DNA of 6,227 nucleotides, taken from the NCBI GenBank assembly GCA_022712845.1, contig JAFLJV010000104.1, positions 1-6,227 on the forward strand, in the 5' to 3' direction. Below, one piece after another: positions 1 to 6,227 of this stretch (the first letter of the stretch is position 1; the number at the start of each line of letters is the position of its first letter). A program made the position numbers and the translations under genes. The notes under the pieces are model-generated. The model did not search any database. It was given only the letters and a program-made list of their open reading frames with translations, and had not been told where the DNA came from. Source of the DNA: Sulfurimonas sp. (GTDB lineage: Bacteria > Campylobacterota > Campylobacteria > Campylobacterales > Sulfurimonadaceae).

Positions 1-2003
1 CTTCAACAACAGCTAATAGTGTTACAACAACAATTACAGAACCAAATAATGTACCAGTAGCAGATCCAGTATTAACAACATCAAATCAAGATACAGACAC
101 TCTTCCACAAGCTCTTCTTGATTCAGAAAATATTACACCGAGTAATATTGCTTTCTTCAAAGTTTTAGATATTGGTGGTGCCTCAGATGCTGATGGTGCT
201 TTAGATGGTGATTCAAGTGAAAATAATATTAATGATCCTGCAGATTTGGGTGGACAAGATATAGAAACTATTGAAGTAAATCTTATATTTGATATAACAT
301 CATTACCAAGTTATGGAACACTTTATATTGAACAAAATGGGTCATTTACGGCACTAGATATTAATAATTTAGGAGATACTTCTACACTTTTAAATACAAC
401 AGATAACATTTATTGGGTAGCTACACATAGTGAAGTATCAGGTGATGGAAATACTAAAACAATAGGTGGTGATTTTACTTCTGCAGGTATTGAAAATAGC
501 TGGACTAATGATGATATTAGTGTGGTAGGACGTAATGAAGATAATCAAGATGCTGTTATAACATATAATACAAATGATGGTATTGGTGTAACAGGTGAAA
601 CAGGTGGACCTAGTAACCAACTAGGTTATGATGCAGGTACAAATAAAAGTGAATCTATTATTATAGACTTTAAAAATCCTGTAACAAATGGAGAAGTTTC
701 TATAACTCACCTAATAGAAAGTGAGCAAGAAGTTGGGCATGTTGATGTATATTTAGATGGAAATAAAGTTGGAGAGTATTCTTTCTCGAAAGTTCCTGGT
801 GTAGCCGATATTACTTTAGATGAAGTTGCTGTAGGTAGTGGTAATAGTGCAAGAGATAATTCAGGTACCTTTAAAATAGAAGGTTTAGTATTTGATCAAC
901 TTATTTTTAGTGGAGAACCTTATGTAAATCAAAATGGAGTTTCTGATTCTAGTGACTATTTTATAGGAGCTATTAGTTATGAAGAAATTTTTGGTGTAGA
1001 ATTTAATTATCAAGTTATAGATGAAGCTGGAAAAGAGAGTGATCTTGTAAAAGTAGAAATTAATGTTGCAAGTGATACTGATATTCCAAAAGTAACATAC
1101 GAAACTATAAGCATAGTATCAATGACAGCGCATACTAGTGGACAAAATGGAGGTACTGGTACATATGCTAATAACCAAGGATTGAATTTTAATTCTATTG
1201 AAAATCATAATTCTGCATCTGTATCACAAGGAGAAAATGGTTTTTATGGAGTTGATCATAACTCTCAAGGTCAACTAGAAAGTACAACTACTATAAATTC
1301 AAATGAAGCCTTATTGGTTAAGTTAAGTGATTCGGTAACTACTTTTACAGTACAAATTGATGGAGAATTAGCTAATTCAAATTATTTTATTTTTAATACA
1401 CAAGGTCAAAAAATAGCTTCAGGAATAATTGAAGTAGATAATGAAGGATTAGTTACATTTAATACACCACAAGGGGAGTCATTTCAATATATATCTTTTG
1501 ATGGAGCACATGAAGGTCAGAGAGGAGATAAAGTTGATGCTGATTTTTCAATTAAACCAGTTGGTTATATTGATACAGATGGTAATAGTGGCTTAGTTGG
1601 TGGAACAGGTGATGATACTATTGTTTTTGATTCAACTGTTAGTAATATAGATGGTGGCGATGGTTTTGATACAATTTTAGTTGAAAATACAATAGATTTA
1701 TCAGGATTAAATGGTGATAATATTTCAAATATTGAAGCTATTAATCTTGCTGCTGGTTCACAAAGTATTTCTTTAAGTCTTGAAGATGTGATTGGTATGA
1801 CTGATGAAGATAATGTGTTGCGTATAGATGGAGATAGTGCAGATAATATTCATTTTGATACTTCAATTGATGGCTCTACTTGGACTTCAGGCACTACTAT
1901 TATTGATGCTCAAACAAGTCAAACCTATAATCAATATACTAATAGTGCAGATATTACAGTAAAACTTGAAATTAGTACTGATATAAATGTGGATGGGCTT
2001 TAG
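1..2003 (+). CDS. Large T1SS-exported RTX/LapA-type adhesin, C-terminal part (5'-partial)
   Basis: The frame is open from the left edge (first full codon at base 3) to TAG at 2001-2003, followed at once by a second TAG. It gives 666 residues with no initiator of its own; the TTG at 246 is an internal Leu codon, not a start. In order it shows: a Thr/Asn/Asp-rich linker (residues about 1-85, with an acidic DADGALDGD stretch); a cadherin/VCBS-like module starting SLPSYGTLYI and closing with VEFNYQVIDEAG near residue 332; a second beta-rich Gly/Asn/Ser module (about 367-521); RTX-like half-repeats GGTGDD and GGDGFD (about 533-557); and a C-terminal region with ISNIEAINLAAGSQSISLSL and LRIDGDSADN, typical of T1SS adhesin targeting domains. 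There is no Cys in the visible part. Such proteins are exported in one step through an ABC/MFP/TolC channel and act at the cell surface in attachment and biofilm formation. The transporter genes lie convergent next door. Ligand and total size are unknown. Confidence 0.92.
   Translation, partial: STTANSVTTTITEPNNVPVADPVLTTSNQDTDTLPQALLDSENITPSNIAFFKVLDIGGASDADGALDGDSSENNINDPADLGGQDIETIEVNLIFDITSLPSYGTLYIEQNGSFTALDINNLGDTSTLLNTTDNIYWVATHSEVSGDGNTKTIGGDFTSAGIENSWTNDDISVVGRNEDNQDAVITYNTNDGIGVTGETGGPSNQLGYDAGTNKSESIIIDFKNPVTNGEVSITHLIESEQEVGHVDVYLDGNKVGEYSFSKVPGVADITLDEVAVGSGNSARDNSGTFKIEGLVFDQLIFSGEPYVNQNGVSDSSDYFIGAISYEEIFGVEFNYQVIDEAGKESDLVKVEINVASDTDIPKVTYETISIVSMTAHTSGQNGGTGTYANNQGLNFNSIENHNSASVSQGENGFYGVDHNSQGQLESTTTINSNEALLVKLSDSVTTFTVQIDGELANSNYFIFNTQGQKIASGIIEVDNEGLVTFNTPQGESFQYISFDGAHEGQRGDKVDADFSIKPVGYIDTDGNSGLVGGTGDDTIVFDSTVSNIDGGDGFDTILVENTIDLSGLNGDNISNIEAINLAAGSQSISLSLEDVIGMTDEDNVLRIDGDSADNIHFDTSIDGSTWTSGTTIIDAQTSQTYNQYTNSADITVKLEISTDINVDGL
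426..995 (+). other. Apparent beta-sandwich insertion in the cadherin-like module
   Basis: Window residues about 142-331 of the adhesin lie between the first half of a cadherin/VCBS-like repeat (ending DNIYWVAT) and its usual closing strands (VEFNYQVIDEAG, then a short linker and VEINV). The inserted part has motifs GIGVTGETGGPSNQLGYD, SESIIIDF and VDVYLDGNKVGEY, then FDQLIFSGEPY and SDYFIGAISYEE, which read as alternating beta strands with Gly/Asn/Asp loops. I recall similar GPSNQLGYD-type modules in other large T1SS adhesins, but cannot name a Pfam entry with certainty. The boundaries are read by eye. Confidence 0.5.
1104..1565 (+). other. Second beta-rich module near the adhesin C-terminus, possible ligand-binding domain
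   Basis: Window residues about 367-521 follow the closing strand of the cadherin-like module and precede the RTX half-repeats. The module opens with an aromatic-poor Gly/Asn/Ser stretch (SGQNGGTGTYANNQGLNF), then strands including EALLVKLSDSVTTFTVQIDG, NYFIFNTQGQKIASG and FQYISFDGA. The strand pattern EALLVKL-x-DSV resembles SESIIIDF-x-NPV in the preceding insertion, so the two may share a fold. In several ice-binding and colonisation adhesins, the domains just before the RTX region carry the ligand-binding function; applying that here is inference from position alone. Confidence 0.4.
1596..2003 (+). other. RTX half-repeats and C-terminal T1SS secretion signal region
   Basis: The last 136 codons of the adhesin hold VGGTGDDTIVFD and DGGDGFDTILVE, two glycine/aspartate half-repeats with the GGxGxD pattern that bind calcium outside the cell in RTX proteins. 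A region follows with NISNIEAINL, ISLSLEDVIGMTD and LRIDGDSADN, ending in ITVKLEISTDINVDGL. This layout matches the adhesin-type C-terminal T1SS targeting domain, which is kept on the mature protein and recognised by the cognate ABC transporter and fusion protein. Only two half-repeats are present, few for an RTX protein but common in LapA/BapA-type adhesins. Confidence 0.8.
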
Positions 2004-2022
2004 TAGTAAGAAGTTATATCTT

Positions 2023-2070
2023 AGTAAGTAGCATGTAAAAATTAGCTTTCTACATGTTACTTATTTTAAT
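2023..2070 (+). terminator. Probable intrinsic terminator of the adhesin gene
   Basis: Bases 2026-2037 (AAGTAGCATGTA) pair with 2051-2062 (TACATGTTACTT) over 12 bp with one G·U; the stem extends to 2023/2065 with one more wobble. The loop is 13 bases. The 3' side runs into ATTTTAAT, a moderate rather than perfect U tract. It starts about 20 bases after the adhesin stop, in a convergent intergenic region. Read from the opposite strand the tail is poor in T, so it is best assigned to the + transcript, though it may also hinder - strand read-through. Confidence 0.65.
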
Positions 2071-2123
2071 AGAAGCACTAAAAAGATTCTATTATTTACA
2101 TGAAGTTTATTATTAAAAGAGAA

Positions 2124-2729
2124 TTATTTAAGTAAAAGTACTAGTGATAAACGATCACTAATGTGTAGTTTAGCAAAGATTGAACTCACGTGTGCCTTAA
2201 CTGTTCTTGTCGTTATACCCATTGTATTAGCTATAGCATCATTTGTCATTCCTTCAAGAATCAAATAAACAACATCTATCTCTTTTTTATTAAGTCTATT
2301 GTTTAGTATTTTTTCTGAATTTTTATTTAAAGAGTTTTGATTTGTACTTTTTACTAGTGTAGCAGTAAGTTCAGGGTATGTCCATATATTATTATTTTGA
2401 ACTGTTTGTATCATTTGATCGAAATGGATTTTAAGCATTCTTGAATTACCGTAAGCTTTTATATGATGAGATATTAACATCTTTCCAGTTACAATTTCAG
2501 GTGATTTTTCAAGAACAATTGTATTTTCTGGTAAATTATTTGATGAAATTAATTTATTAAAATCAGAACTTGCGGAGTCATAATCAACTATAACTATGCA
2601 AAATTTAGATGTTCGTAATTCATTTTTTAATGACTCTACATCATAGCACAATACATTATTATCTATAGAGATATTTTCTATCCATTCATTTACTATACCC
2701 ATATCAGAACTTAGAAATATTATTTTCAT
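2124..2729 (-). CDS. LuxR-family (NarL/CsgD-like) transcriptional regulator with degenerate receiver-like domain
   Basis: A 201-aa protein. Residues about 1-112 look like a receiver (REC) fold: MKIIFLSSD as strand 1, then FCIVIVDYDS (Asp49 and Asp51) where the phospho-acceptor strand would be. The fit is poor: strand 1 ends in SSD rather than an acidic pair, and the usual Lys of strand 5 appears to be Asn in AYGNSRML. Residues about 144-201 are a clear LuxR/GerE helix-turn-helix: LNKKEIDVVYLILEGMTNDA, then ITTRTVKAHVSSIFAKL and SDRLS. It should bind DNA; whether it is phosphorylated is doubtful. I chose ATG at 2729 rather than the in-frame ATG at 2750 because a purine-rich AGAGAGA sits just upstream and the start falls one base after the fusion-protein stop, like the other operon junction. 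As the last gene of the secretion operon it probably regulates adhesin or biofilm genes, but its target is unknown. Confidence 0.85.
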   Translation of the reverse strand: MKIIFLSSDMGIVNEWIENISIDNNVLCYDVESLKNELRTSKFCIVIVDYDSASSDFNKLISSNNLPENTIVLEKSPEIVTGKMLISHHIKAYGNSRMLKIHFDQMIQTVQNNNIWTYPELTATLVKSTNQNSLNKNSEKILNNRLNKKEIDVVYLILEGMTNDAIANTMGITTRTVKAHVSSIFAKLHISDRLSLVLLLK

Positions 2730-2730
2730 T

Positions 2731-4068
2731 TTATCTCTCTGTAAATACATATTGTTTTGATTTTAAAATAGGTTTTAGTATATATTGCATAACTGTTTTT
2801 TGTCCAGTAATAATATCAACACTAACAGTCATTCCTGGAATAATATTTAAAGGGTTCTCTTGTGTACCTAAATAGTTTTCTTCTGTAACAACATGAATAA
2901 TATAAAAAGTATTTTCTTTTTTATCTGTAATCGTATCTGGTGAAATAGATACAACTTCACCAAGTAAACCACCATGTATCGCATAGTCATAAGCAGAAAT
3001 TTTAACTTTTGCTTCTGCTCCTGGATGAATGAATGCGATATTGCTAGGTTTTATTTTTATTTCTAAATATAGTTTTTTATTTGTTGGAACAATCTCAACT
3101 AAATTATCACCTGGTTTTATGACGCCACCTACAGTATGGATGAAAAGTTTTTGAACTATCCCTTCTACTGGTGATTTTACCATTGTTCTTTCAACTTGAT
3201 CACTTAATGCGATTTGCTGAGTTTTAAGTCTAGATATCTCAGCCATAACTTCATTTAATTCTTTTTTAGAATTATTAATAAACAGCTGTTTTGATTCTTT
3301 TCTTTTGTTTTGGAATTCTTTTATTGCTGATTGTAATCTTGGTAGTGATAGTCTTGCAGCTTCAATGTCATTTTCAATTTTATTGGCTTCTCTTTGAAGT
3401 TTTAAAAAATCAACTTTTGATTTTATACCTTCTTTTACCATTGGTTCAGTCATTTTTATCTCTTCATCAACATATCTTAGAGATTTTTTTAGAGATCTAG
3501 CTTTTGCTCTTGCTTCTTTATAAGATTGCTTTTTTTGTTCAATTTGATTTTTAAATGAATTATCTTTTGCAATAAACTCTAGCTTATTTGAAGTATAAAG
3601 ATTTTTTGATAATTTTATTTGAGTTTTTAACTCTTTATCTTTTACTTTAGGAGTTTTGAATGATAAAGAGTTCGCTTCTGCATAAAGTCTTAACCTTTTT
3701 GCTTCTAGCTCATAATATTTCATCTCATTTGTACGAGAAGTTGATACTGACTTAGCATTACTGATTTTTAAAATTATTTCACCTTTTTTAACTATCTGTC
3801 CCTCGTTTACAAGTAATGCTTCTACAATCCCACCCTCTAAGTTTTGAATAATTTGATTGTTTCCATAAGGGATAACTTTACCATCACCTCTTGTTATTTC
3901 ATCTATCTCTGCTAATGATGCCCATGTAACAAGAAGTATAATAGTAAATATCCATATCTTGAGTACTCTACTTATTCTTCTTGGTGATTGTTCTAATATT
4001 GCAGCACTAAGGCTTTGCATAAATTCATATTCATTATCTTTAAAATCTGAATGTTTTTTATTATTCAA
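2731..4068 (-). CDS. T1SS periplasmic adaptor / membrane fusion protein (HlyD/LapC family)
   Basis: A 445-aa protein, a usual length for the family. It has a short cytoplasmic N-terminus, one membrane segment at residues about 35-53 (VLKIWIFTIILLVTWASLA), and a first lipoyl half-motif near 75-102 (QNLEGGIVEALLVNEGQIVKKGE). A long charged alpha-helical coiled-coil hairpin follows at about 110-290, then the second lipoyl half (SPVEGIVQKLFIHTVGGVIKPG, about 299-320), a beta-barrel region, and a closing HlyD-type PGMTVSVDIITGQKTVMQYI signature near 411-430. It joins the ABC transporter to an outer-membrane TolC-type protein and contacts the substrate. I chose TTG at 4068: AAGGTGA lies five bases upstream and the start is one base after the transporter stop. 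An in-frame ATG at 4128 would add 20 residues but lies inside the transporter gene with a 59-base overlap. The next ATG, at residue 17, would remove only a little of the cytoplasmic tail. Function is very secure; the start is moderately so. Confidence 0.93.
   Translation of the reverse strand: MNNKKHSDFKDNEYEFMQSLSAAILEQSPRRISRVLKIWIFTIILLVTWASLAEIDEITRGDGKVIPYGNNQIIQNLEGGIVEALLVNEGQIVKKGEIILKISNAKSVSTSRTNEMKYYELEAKRLRLYAEANSLSFKTPKVKDKELKTQIKLSKNLYTSNKLEFIAKDNSFKNQIEQKKQSYKEARAKARSLKKSLRYVDEEIKMTEPMVKEGIKSKVDFLKLQREANKIENDIEAARLSLPRLQSAIKEFQNKRKESKQLFINNSKKELNEVMAEISRLKTQQIALSDQVERTMVKSPVEGIVQKLFIHTVGGVIKPGDNLVEIVPTNKKLYLEIKIKPSNIAFIHPGAEAKVKISAYDYAIHGGLLGEVVSISPDTITDKKENTFYIIHVVTEENYLGTQENPLNIIPGMTVSVDIITGQKTVMQYILKPILKSKQYVFTER
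2734..2740 (-). promoter_or_regulatory. Ribosome binding site for the regulator, inside the fusion-protein 3' end
   Basis: On the - strand, AGAGAGA lies four bases before ATG at 2729, within the last codons of the fusion-protein gene (…GAG AGA TAA). It supports the 2729 start over the 2750 ATG and implies that regulator translation is coupled to the fusion protein. Confidence 0.6.
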
Positions 4069-4069
4069 C

Positions 4070-6223
4070 TTAATCACCTTTGCCTTTTCCCTGAAGTTGC
4101 TTAAGAGCTTCTTCTTTTGGTGCATCAATTAAAACTTTACCTTCATTCATAACTATAACTCTATCAACTATTTTAAGAAGAGTCATCTTTTGTGTAACAA
4201 TAATAGAAGTGATACCATTAAGATTTTTATCTAAATTATTTAAAAGTTTGTTTTCTGTCACTTGATCCATCGCATTACTTGGTTCATCCATAAGCATAAT
4301 AGGAGTTGGTATTAAAAAAGCCCTTGCAATACCAATACTTTGTCTTTGTCCACCTGAAAGCCCTAAACCTCTCTCTCCAATAGGCATTTCATATCCTTTA
4401 GGATGTTTTTTTATAAATTCAGCAGTTCCACTAATCATAGCAGCTCTAAGCATAGCAACATCACTAGCATGTGTAGCACGATATGTTATATTGTCTTTTA
4501 CTGTTCCACGAAATAGCATAATATCTTGAGATACATATCCTAAATGTTTACGAAGATCAGCTGGGTCAATCTGTTTTATATCTATACCATCAATTAGTAT
4601 TTGTCCTGAATCAGGTTCAAATAGACCTAAAATAAGTTTTTGTATTGTAGTTTTACCAGACCCTATACGACCAATAATTGCTATATGTTCACCAGCATTA
4701 ATACTAAAAGATACATTTATAAGAGCAGGTATATCAGCATTTGGATAAGAAAATGTTACATCAACAAACTCTATGTTACCAGTAAACTTAGGTCTTTGTA
4801 CAAATTTTTTGCCATTTGGTCTTTCTCTTGGTTGAGAAATAATTTCATTTAAAGTTTTGTATGATGATTTAGTATCTTCATAGTTTGTCATAAGTGCGGC
4901 AGCTTGTCCCATGGGGGCTAGAGTTCTTGAAGTTAAAATAACAATTGCTATAAGCCCACCCATAGATAATTCAAATTCTTGAATAAGGTACACTCCATAA
5001 ACAAGTAACATTACAGTGTTTAACTGAATAAAAAGTTGAGTTATAGTAGGTATAGAAGCAGATAATAAACGAGATTTTAAACTCTTTGATGCAATTTCAC
5101 CAATTGATTCTTCCCATTTCCATTGAGTTTGACTTGCTGTACCAAGAGTTTTTAAAGTTTCTATATTGTTTAGTGTTTCAATTAAAATAGAGTTCTTCTT
5201 TGCACCAGCTTCATGAGTACTCTCTATACTTTCTTGAAGAGGTTTTTTGATAAAAAAAGCATAAGCAAGTATTAAAAACATTGTAATAATAGGTATAAAA
5301 ACTATATTTCCACCGATATACCAAATTACAAATAAGAAGATTATAGCAAACGGAAGATCGATAACAGCAGCCATTGTAGCATTTGTTAAAAAGCTTCTAA
5401 TAGAGTCAAAATCCTTTAAGTTACTAGCAAATGAACCAACAGAAGCAGGATGGTTTTCAAGTTTTAAATCTAGTACTTTTTCAAAAATAATAGAAGACAT
5501 AATAATATCACTCTTTTTAGCAGCAGTTTCAAGTAGGTAGGTTCTAGTAAATTTTAGGAAAGTATCAAGAATATAAACAATAACTACACCAATAGCAAAT
5601 GCCCAAAGGGTCTCTATAGCATTATTTGGAACAACTCTATCATATACATTCATTGTAAAAAGTGGAGATGCTAGTACAAAAAGGTTTATTAGTAATGAAG
5701 CGTACAGTACATCTTTGTAAATTGGAACAGATAGTTTTATAGTACTCCAAAACCAATGTTCTTGATTTATATGCAGAGTTCTTGAGTTTTCATCACTATA
5801 CTCAAAAGCTTTTTTAACCATAAAGGAAAAGCCAATATATTCATCCTCTAAAATATCTATATCAACCCATTCTTCAATTGCTTCTTCAGCAGGCATAATA
5901 ATTTTAACTTTTTTTCTATCTTTACTAAAAGCATCTAAAATACAAGCACCTTGATTTGATAGTAATACAATCATAGGAAGTTGTAGAGGAGATATTTGGT
6001 TTAAAGGTTTTTTTATTAAACTCGATTTTAAACCAGCTTGAGCTGCAGCACGAGAAAAAAGACCTTTAGCATTATCTATTGAAAAAAGTTCAGGTGAATC
6101 TTTTCCTATTTCTATTGGTAATCCAGCAGTTAAAGCTTCTGCTGAAAAAGGTTTATGATATAGCTTTGTAAAAAGAACTAAAGAATCGAGTAAAGAATCT
6201 ATTTTTAGGTTGTCAACACTTGA
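4070..6223 (-). CDS. T1SS ABC transporter, permease/ATPase with N-terminal C39-like domain (LapB/HlyB class); start unresolved
   Basis: The frame from 6223 to the TAA at 4070-4072 codes 717 residues, close to the usual length of LapB-type transporters. Residues about 1-140 form a C39 peptidase-like domain (DSLLDSLVLFTKLYHKPFSA, then LTAGLP, GLFSRAAAQAGL, LPMIVLLSNQGACILDAF). No catalytic Cys is seen in the N-terminal helix, so it is probably a non-cleaving substrate-docking domain. Six membrane segments follow (about 171-191, 205-223, 284-302, 306-324, 394-413, 419-435). The ATPase has Walker A GRIGSGKT (518-525), Q-loop VSQD, signature LSGGQRQ (622-628), Walker B IMLMDE (642-647), D-loop SNAMD, and VTQK where the H-loop His is expected. 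It powers adhesin export across the inner membrane. The first in-frame ATG (5974) would remove 83 residues of the C39-like domain and lacks a ribosome site. No ATG, GTG or TTG lies between it and the TAA at 6224-6226, so the true 5' end is uncertain and may be frameshifted or lie outside the window. Confidence 0.9.
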   Translation of the reverse strand, partial: SSVDNLKIDSLLDSLVLFTKLYHKPFSAEALTAGLPIEIGKDSPELFSIDNAKGLFSRAAAQAGLKSSLIKKPLNQISPLQLPMIVLLSNQGACILDAFSKDRKKVKIIMPAEEAIEEWVDIDILEDEYIGFSFMVKKAFEYSDENSRTLHINQEHWFWSTIKLSVPIYKDVLYASLLINLFVLASPLFTMNVYDRVVPNNAIETLWAFAIGVVIVYILDTFLKFTRTYLLETAAKKSDIIMSSIIFEKVLDLKLENHPASVGSFASNLKDFDSIRSFLTNATMAAVIDLPFAIIFLFVIWYIGGNIVFIPIITMFLILAYAFFIKKPLQESIESTHEAGAKKNSILIETLNNIETLKTLGTASQTQWKWEESIGEIASKSLKSRLLSASIPTITQLFIQLNTVMLLVYGVYLIQEFELSMGGLIAIVILTSRTLAPMGQAAALMTNYEDTKSSYKTLNEIISQPRERPNGKKFVQRPKFTGNIEFVDVTFSYPNADIPALINVSFSINAGEHIAIIGRIGSGKTTIQKLILGLFEPDSGQILIDGIDIKQIDPADLRKHLGYVSQDIMLFRGTVKDNITYRATHASDVAMLRAAMISGTAEFIKKHPKGYEMPIGERGLGLSGGQRQSIGIARAFLIPTPIMLMDEPSNAMDQVTENKLLNNLDKNLNGITSIIVTQKMTLLKIVDRVIVMNEGKVLIDAPKEEALKQLQGKGKGD
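4074..4080 (-). promoter_or_regulatory. Ribosome binding site supporting the TTG start of the fusion protein
   Basis: The - strand reads AAGGTGATTAAGTTG: a good Shine-Dalgarno (AAGGTGA), five bases, then TTG at 4068. It lies in the last codons of the transporter gene (GGT GAT TAA), which suggests coupled translation. Confidence 0.65.
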
Positions 6224-6227
6224 TTAA

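Noticed and set aside
246..248. TTG at 246 as the start of the adhesin gene
   Set aside because: The frame continues open to the left window edge with the same composition, and no ribosome site precedes this codon.
438..620. 60-aa reading frame on the - strand inside the adhesin
   Set aside because: Low-complexity Ile/Thr/Ser/Cys-rich antisense shadow of the adhesin reading frame, with no recognisable domain.
2067..2094. 8-bp inverted repeat (TAATAGAA / TTCTATTA) as terminator of the - strand operon
   Set aside because: Weak AT-only stem with a 12-base loop and no T tract after it on the - strand; it could form by chance in such AT-rich DNA.
2142..2160. Perfect 7-bp inverted repeat (TAGTGAT / ATCACTA, 5-base loop) at the 3' end of the regulator gene
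   Set aside because: It lies within the coding sequence for ISDRLSLVL, part of the conserved helix-turn-helix, and lacks a T tract, so coding constraint and chance explain it.
3291..3500. 69-aa hydrophobic + strand reading frame inside the fusion-protein gene
   Set aside because: The Leu/Val/Ile/Phe run is the complement of Lys/Glu-rich coiled-coil codons, so its membrane-like look is an artefact.
4640..4852. 70-aa + strand reading frame inside the transporter gene
   Set aside because: Antisense to the conserved ATPase domain, with a Tyr/Ser/Asn-rich random composition.
6211..6216. TTGACA on the - strand as a -35 promoter box
   Set aside because: No acceptable -10 box lies 16-18 bases downstream, and the site is at the edge of the transporter coding frame.

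Overview
The window is a strongly AT-rich piece of a bacterial type I secretion (T1SS) adhesin locus. It holds the 3' end of a large secreted adhesin on the + strand. Convergent to it, on the - strand, is a tight three-gene operon: T1SS ABC transporter, then HlyD/LapC-type membrane fusion protein, then LuxR-type regulator. The low GC, the A/T-ending codons and the character of the proteins suggest a member of the Campylobacterota (Arcobacter or Sulfurimonas-like). This assignment is an inference from composition and protein style; the window has no rRNA or other marker gene.

Layout. Bases 1-2003 are the C-terminal 666 residues of the adhesin, open at the left edge, so the N-terminus and most of any repeat region lie outside. 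The visible part runs: Thr/Asn-rich linker, cadherin-like (VCBS/T1SS-repeat-like) module with a large apparent insertion, second beta-rich module, two degenerate RTX half-repeats, and the C-terminal T1SS signal region. Bases 2004-2123 are a short convergent intergenic region with a good stem-loop that probably terminates the adhesin transcript. Bases 2124-2729 encode a 201-aa regulator with a degenerate receiver-like domain and a clear LuxR/GerE helix-turn-helix. Bases 2731-4068 encode a 445-aa membrane fusion protein. Bases 4070-6223 carry a 717-codon reading frame for the LapB/HlyB-class transporter, with an N-terminal C39-like domain, six membrane segments and an ATPase domain.

How it works together. 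By family knowledge, the ABC protein and the fusion protein form the inner-membrane part of a T1SS channel that exports the adhesin, recognised by its C-terminal signal. A TolC/LapE-type outer-membrane partner would be needed and is not in the window. The two junctions in the operon have the same form (TAA, one base, start codon, with a Shine-Dalgarno-like sequence inside the upstream gene), so the three proteins are probably made by coupled translation. The regulator probably controls adhesin or biofilm expression, but its target cannot be read from the sequence.

The main oddity is the 5' end of the transporter gene. The frame encoding a well-preserved C39-like domain runs from a TAA at 6224-6226 to the first ATG at 5974 without any ATG, GTG or TTG. 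Either the start is non-canonical, or there is a frameshift or sequence error near 6207, or the gene is damaged. I found no mobile element, CRISPR array, tRNA or rRNA, and no evidence of a wholly new system. This is a recognisable adhesin-export locus with some unusual details.
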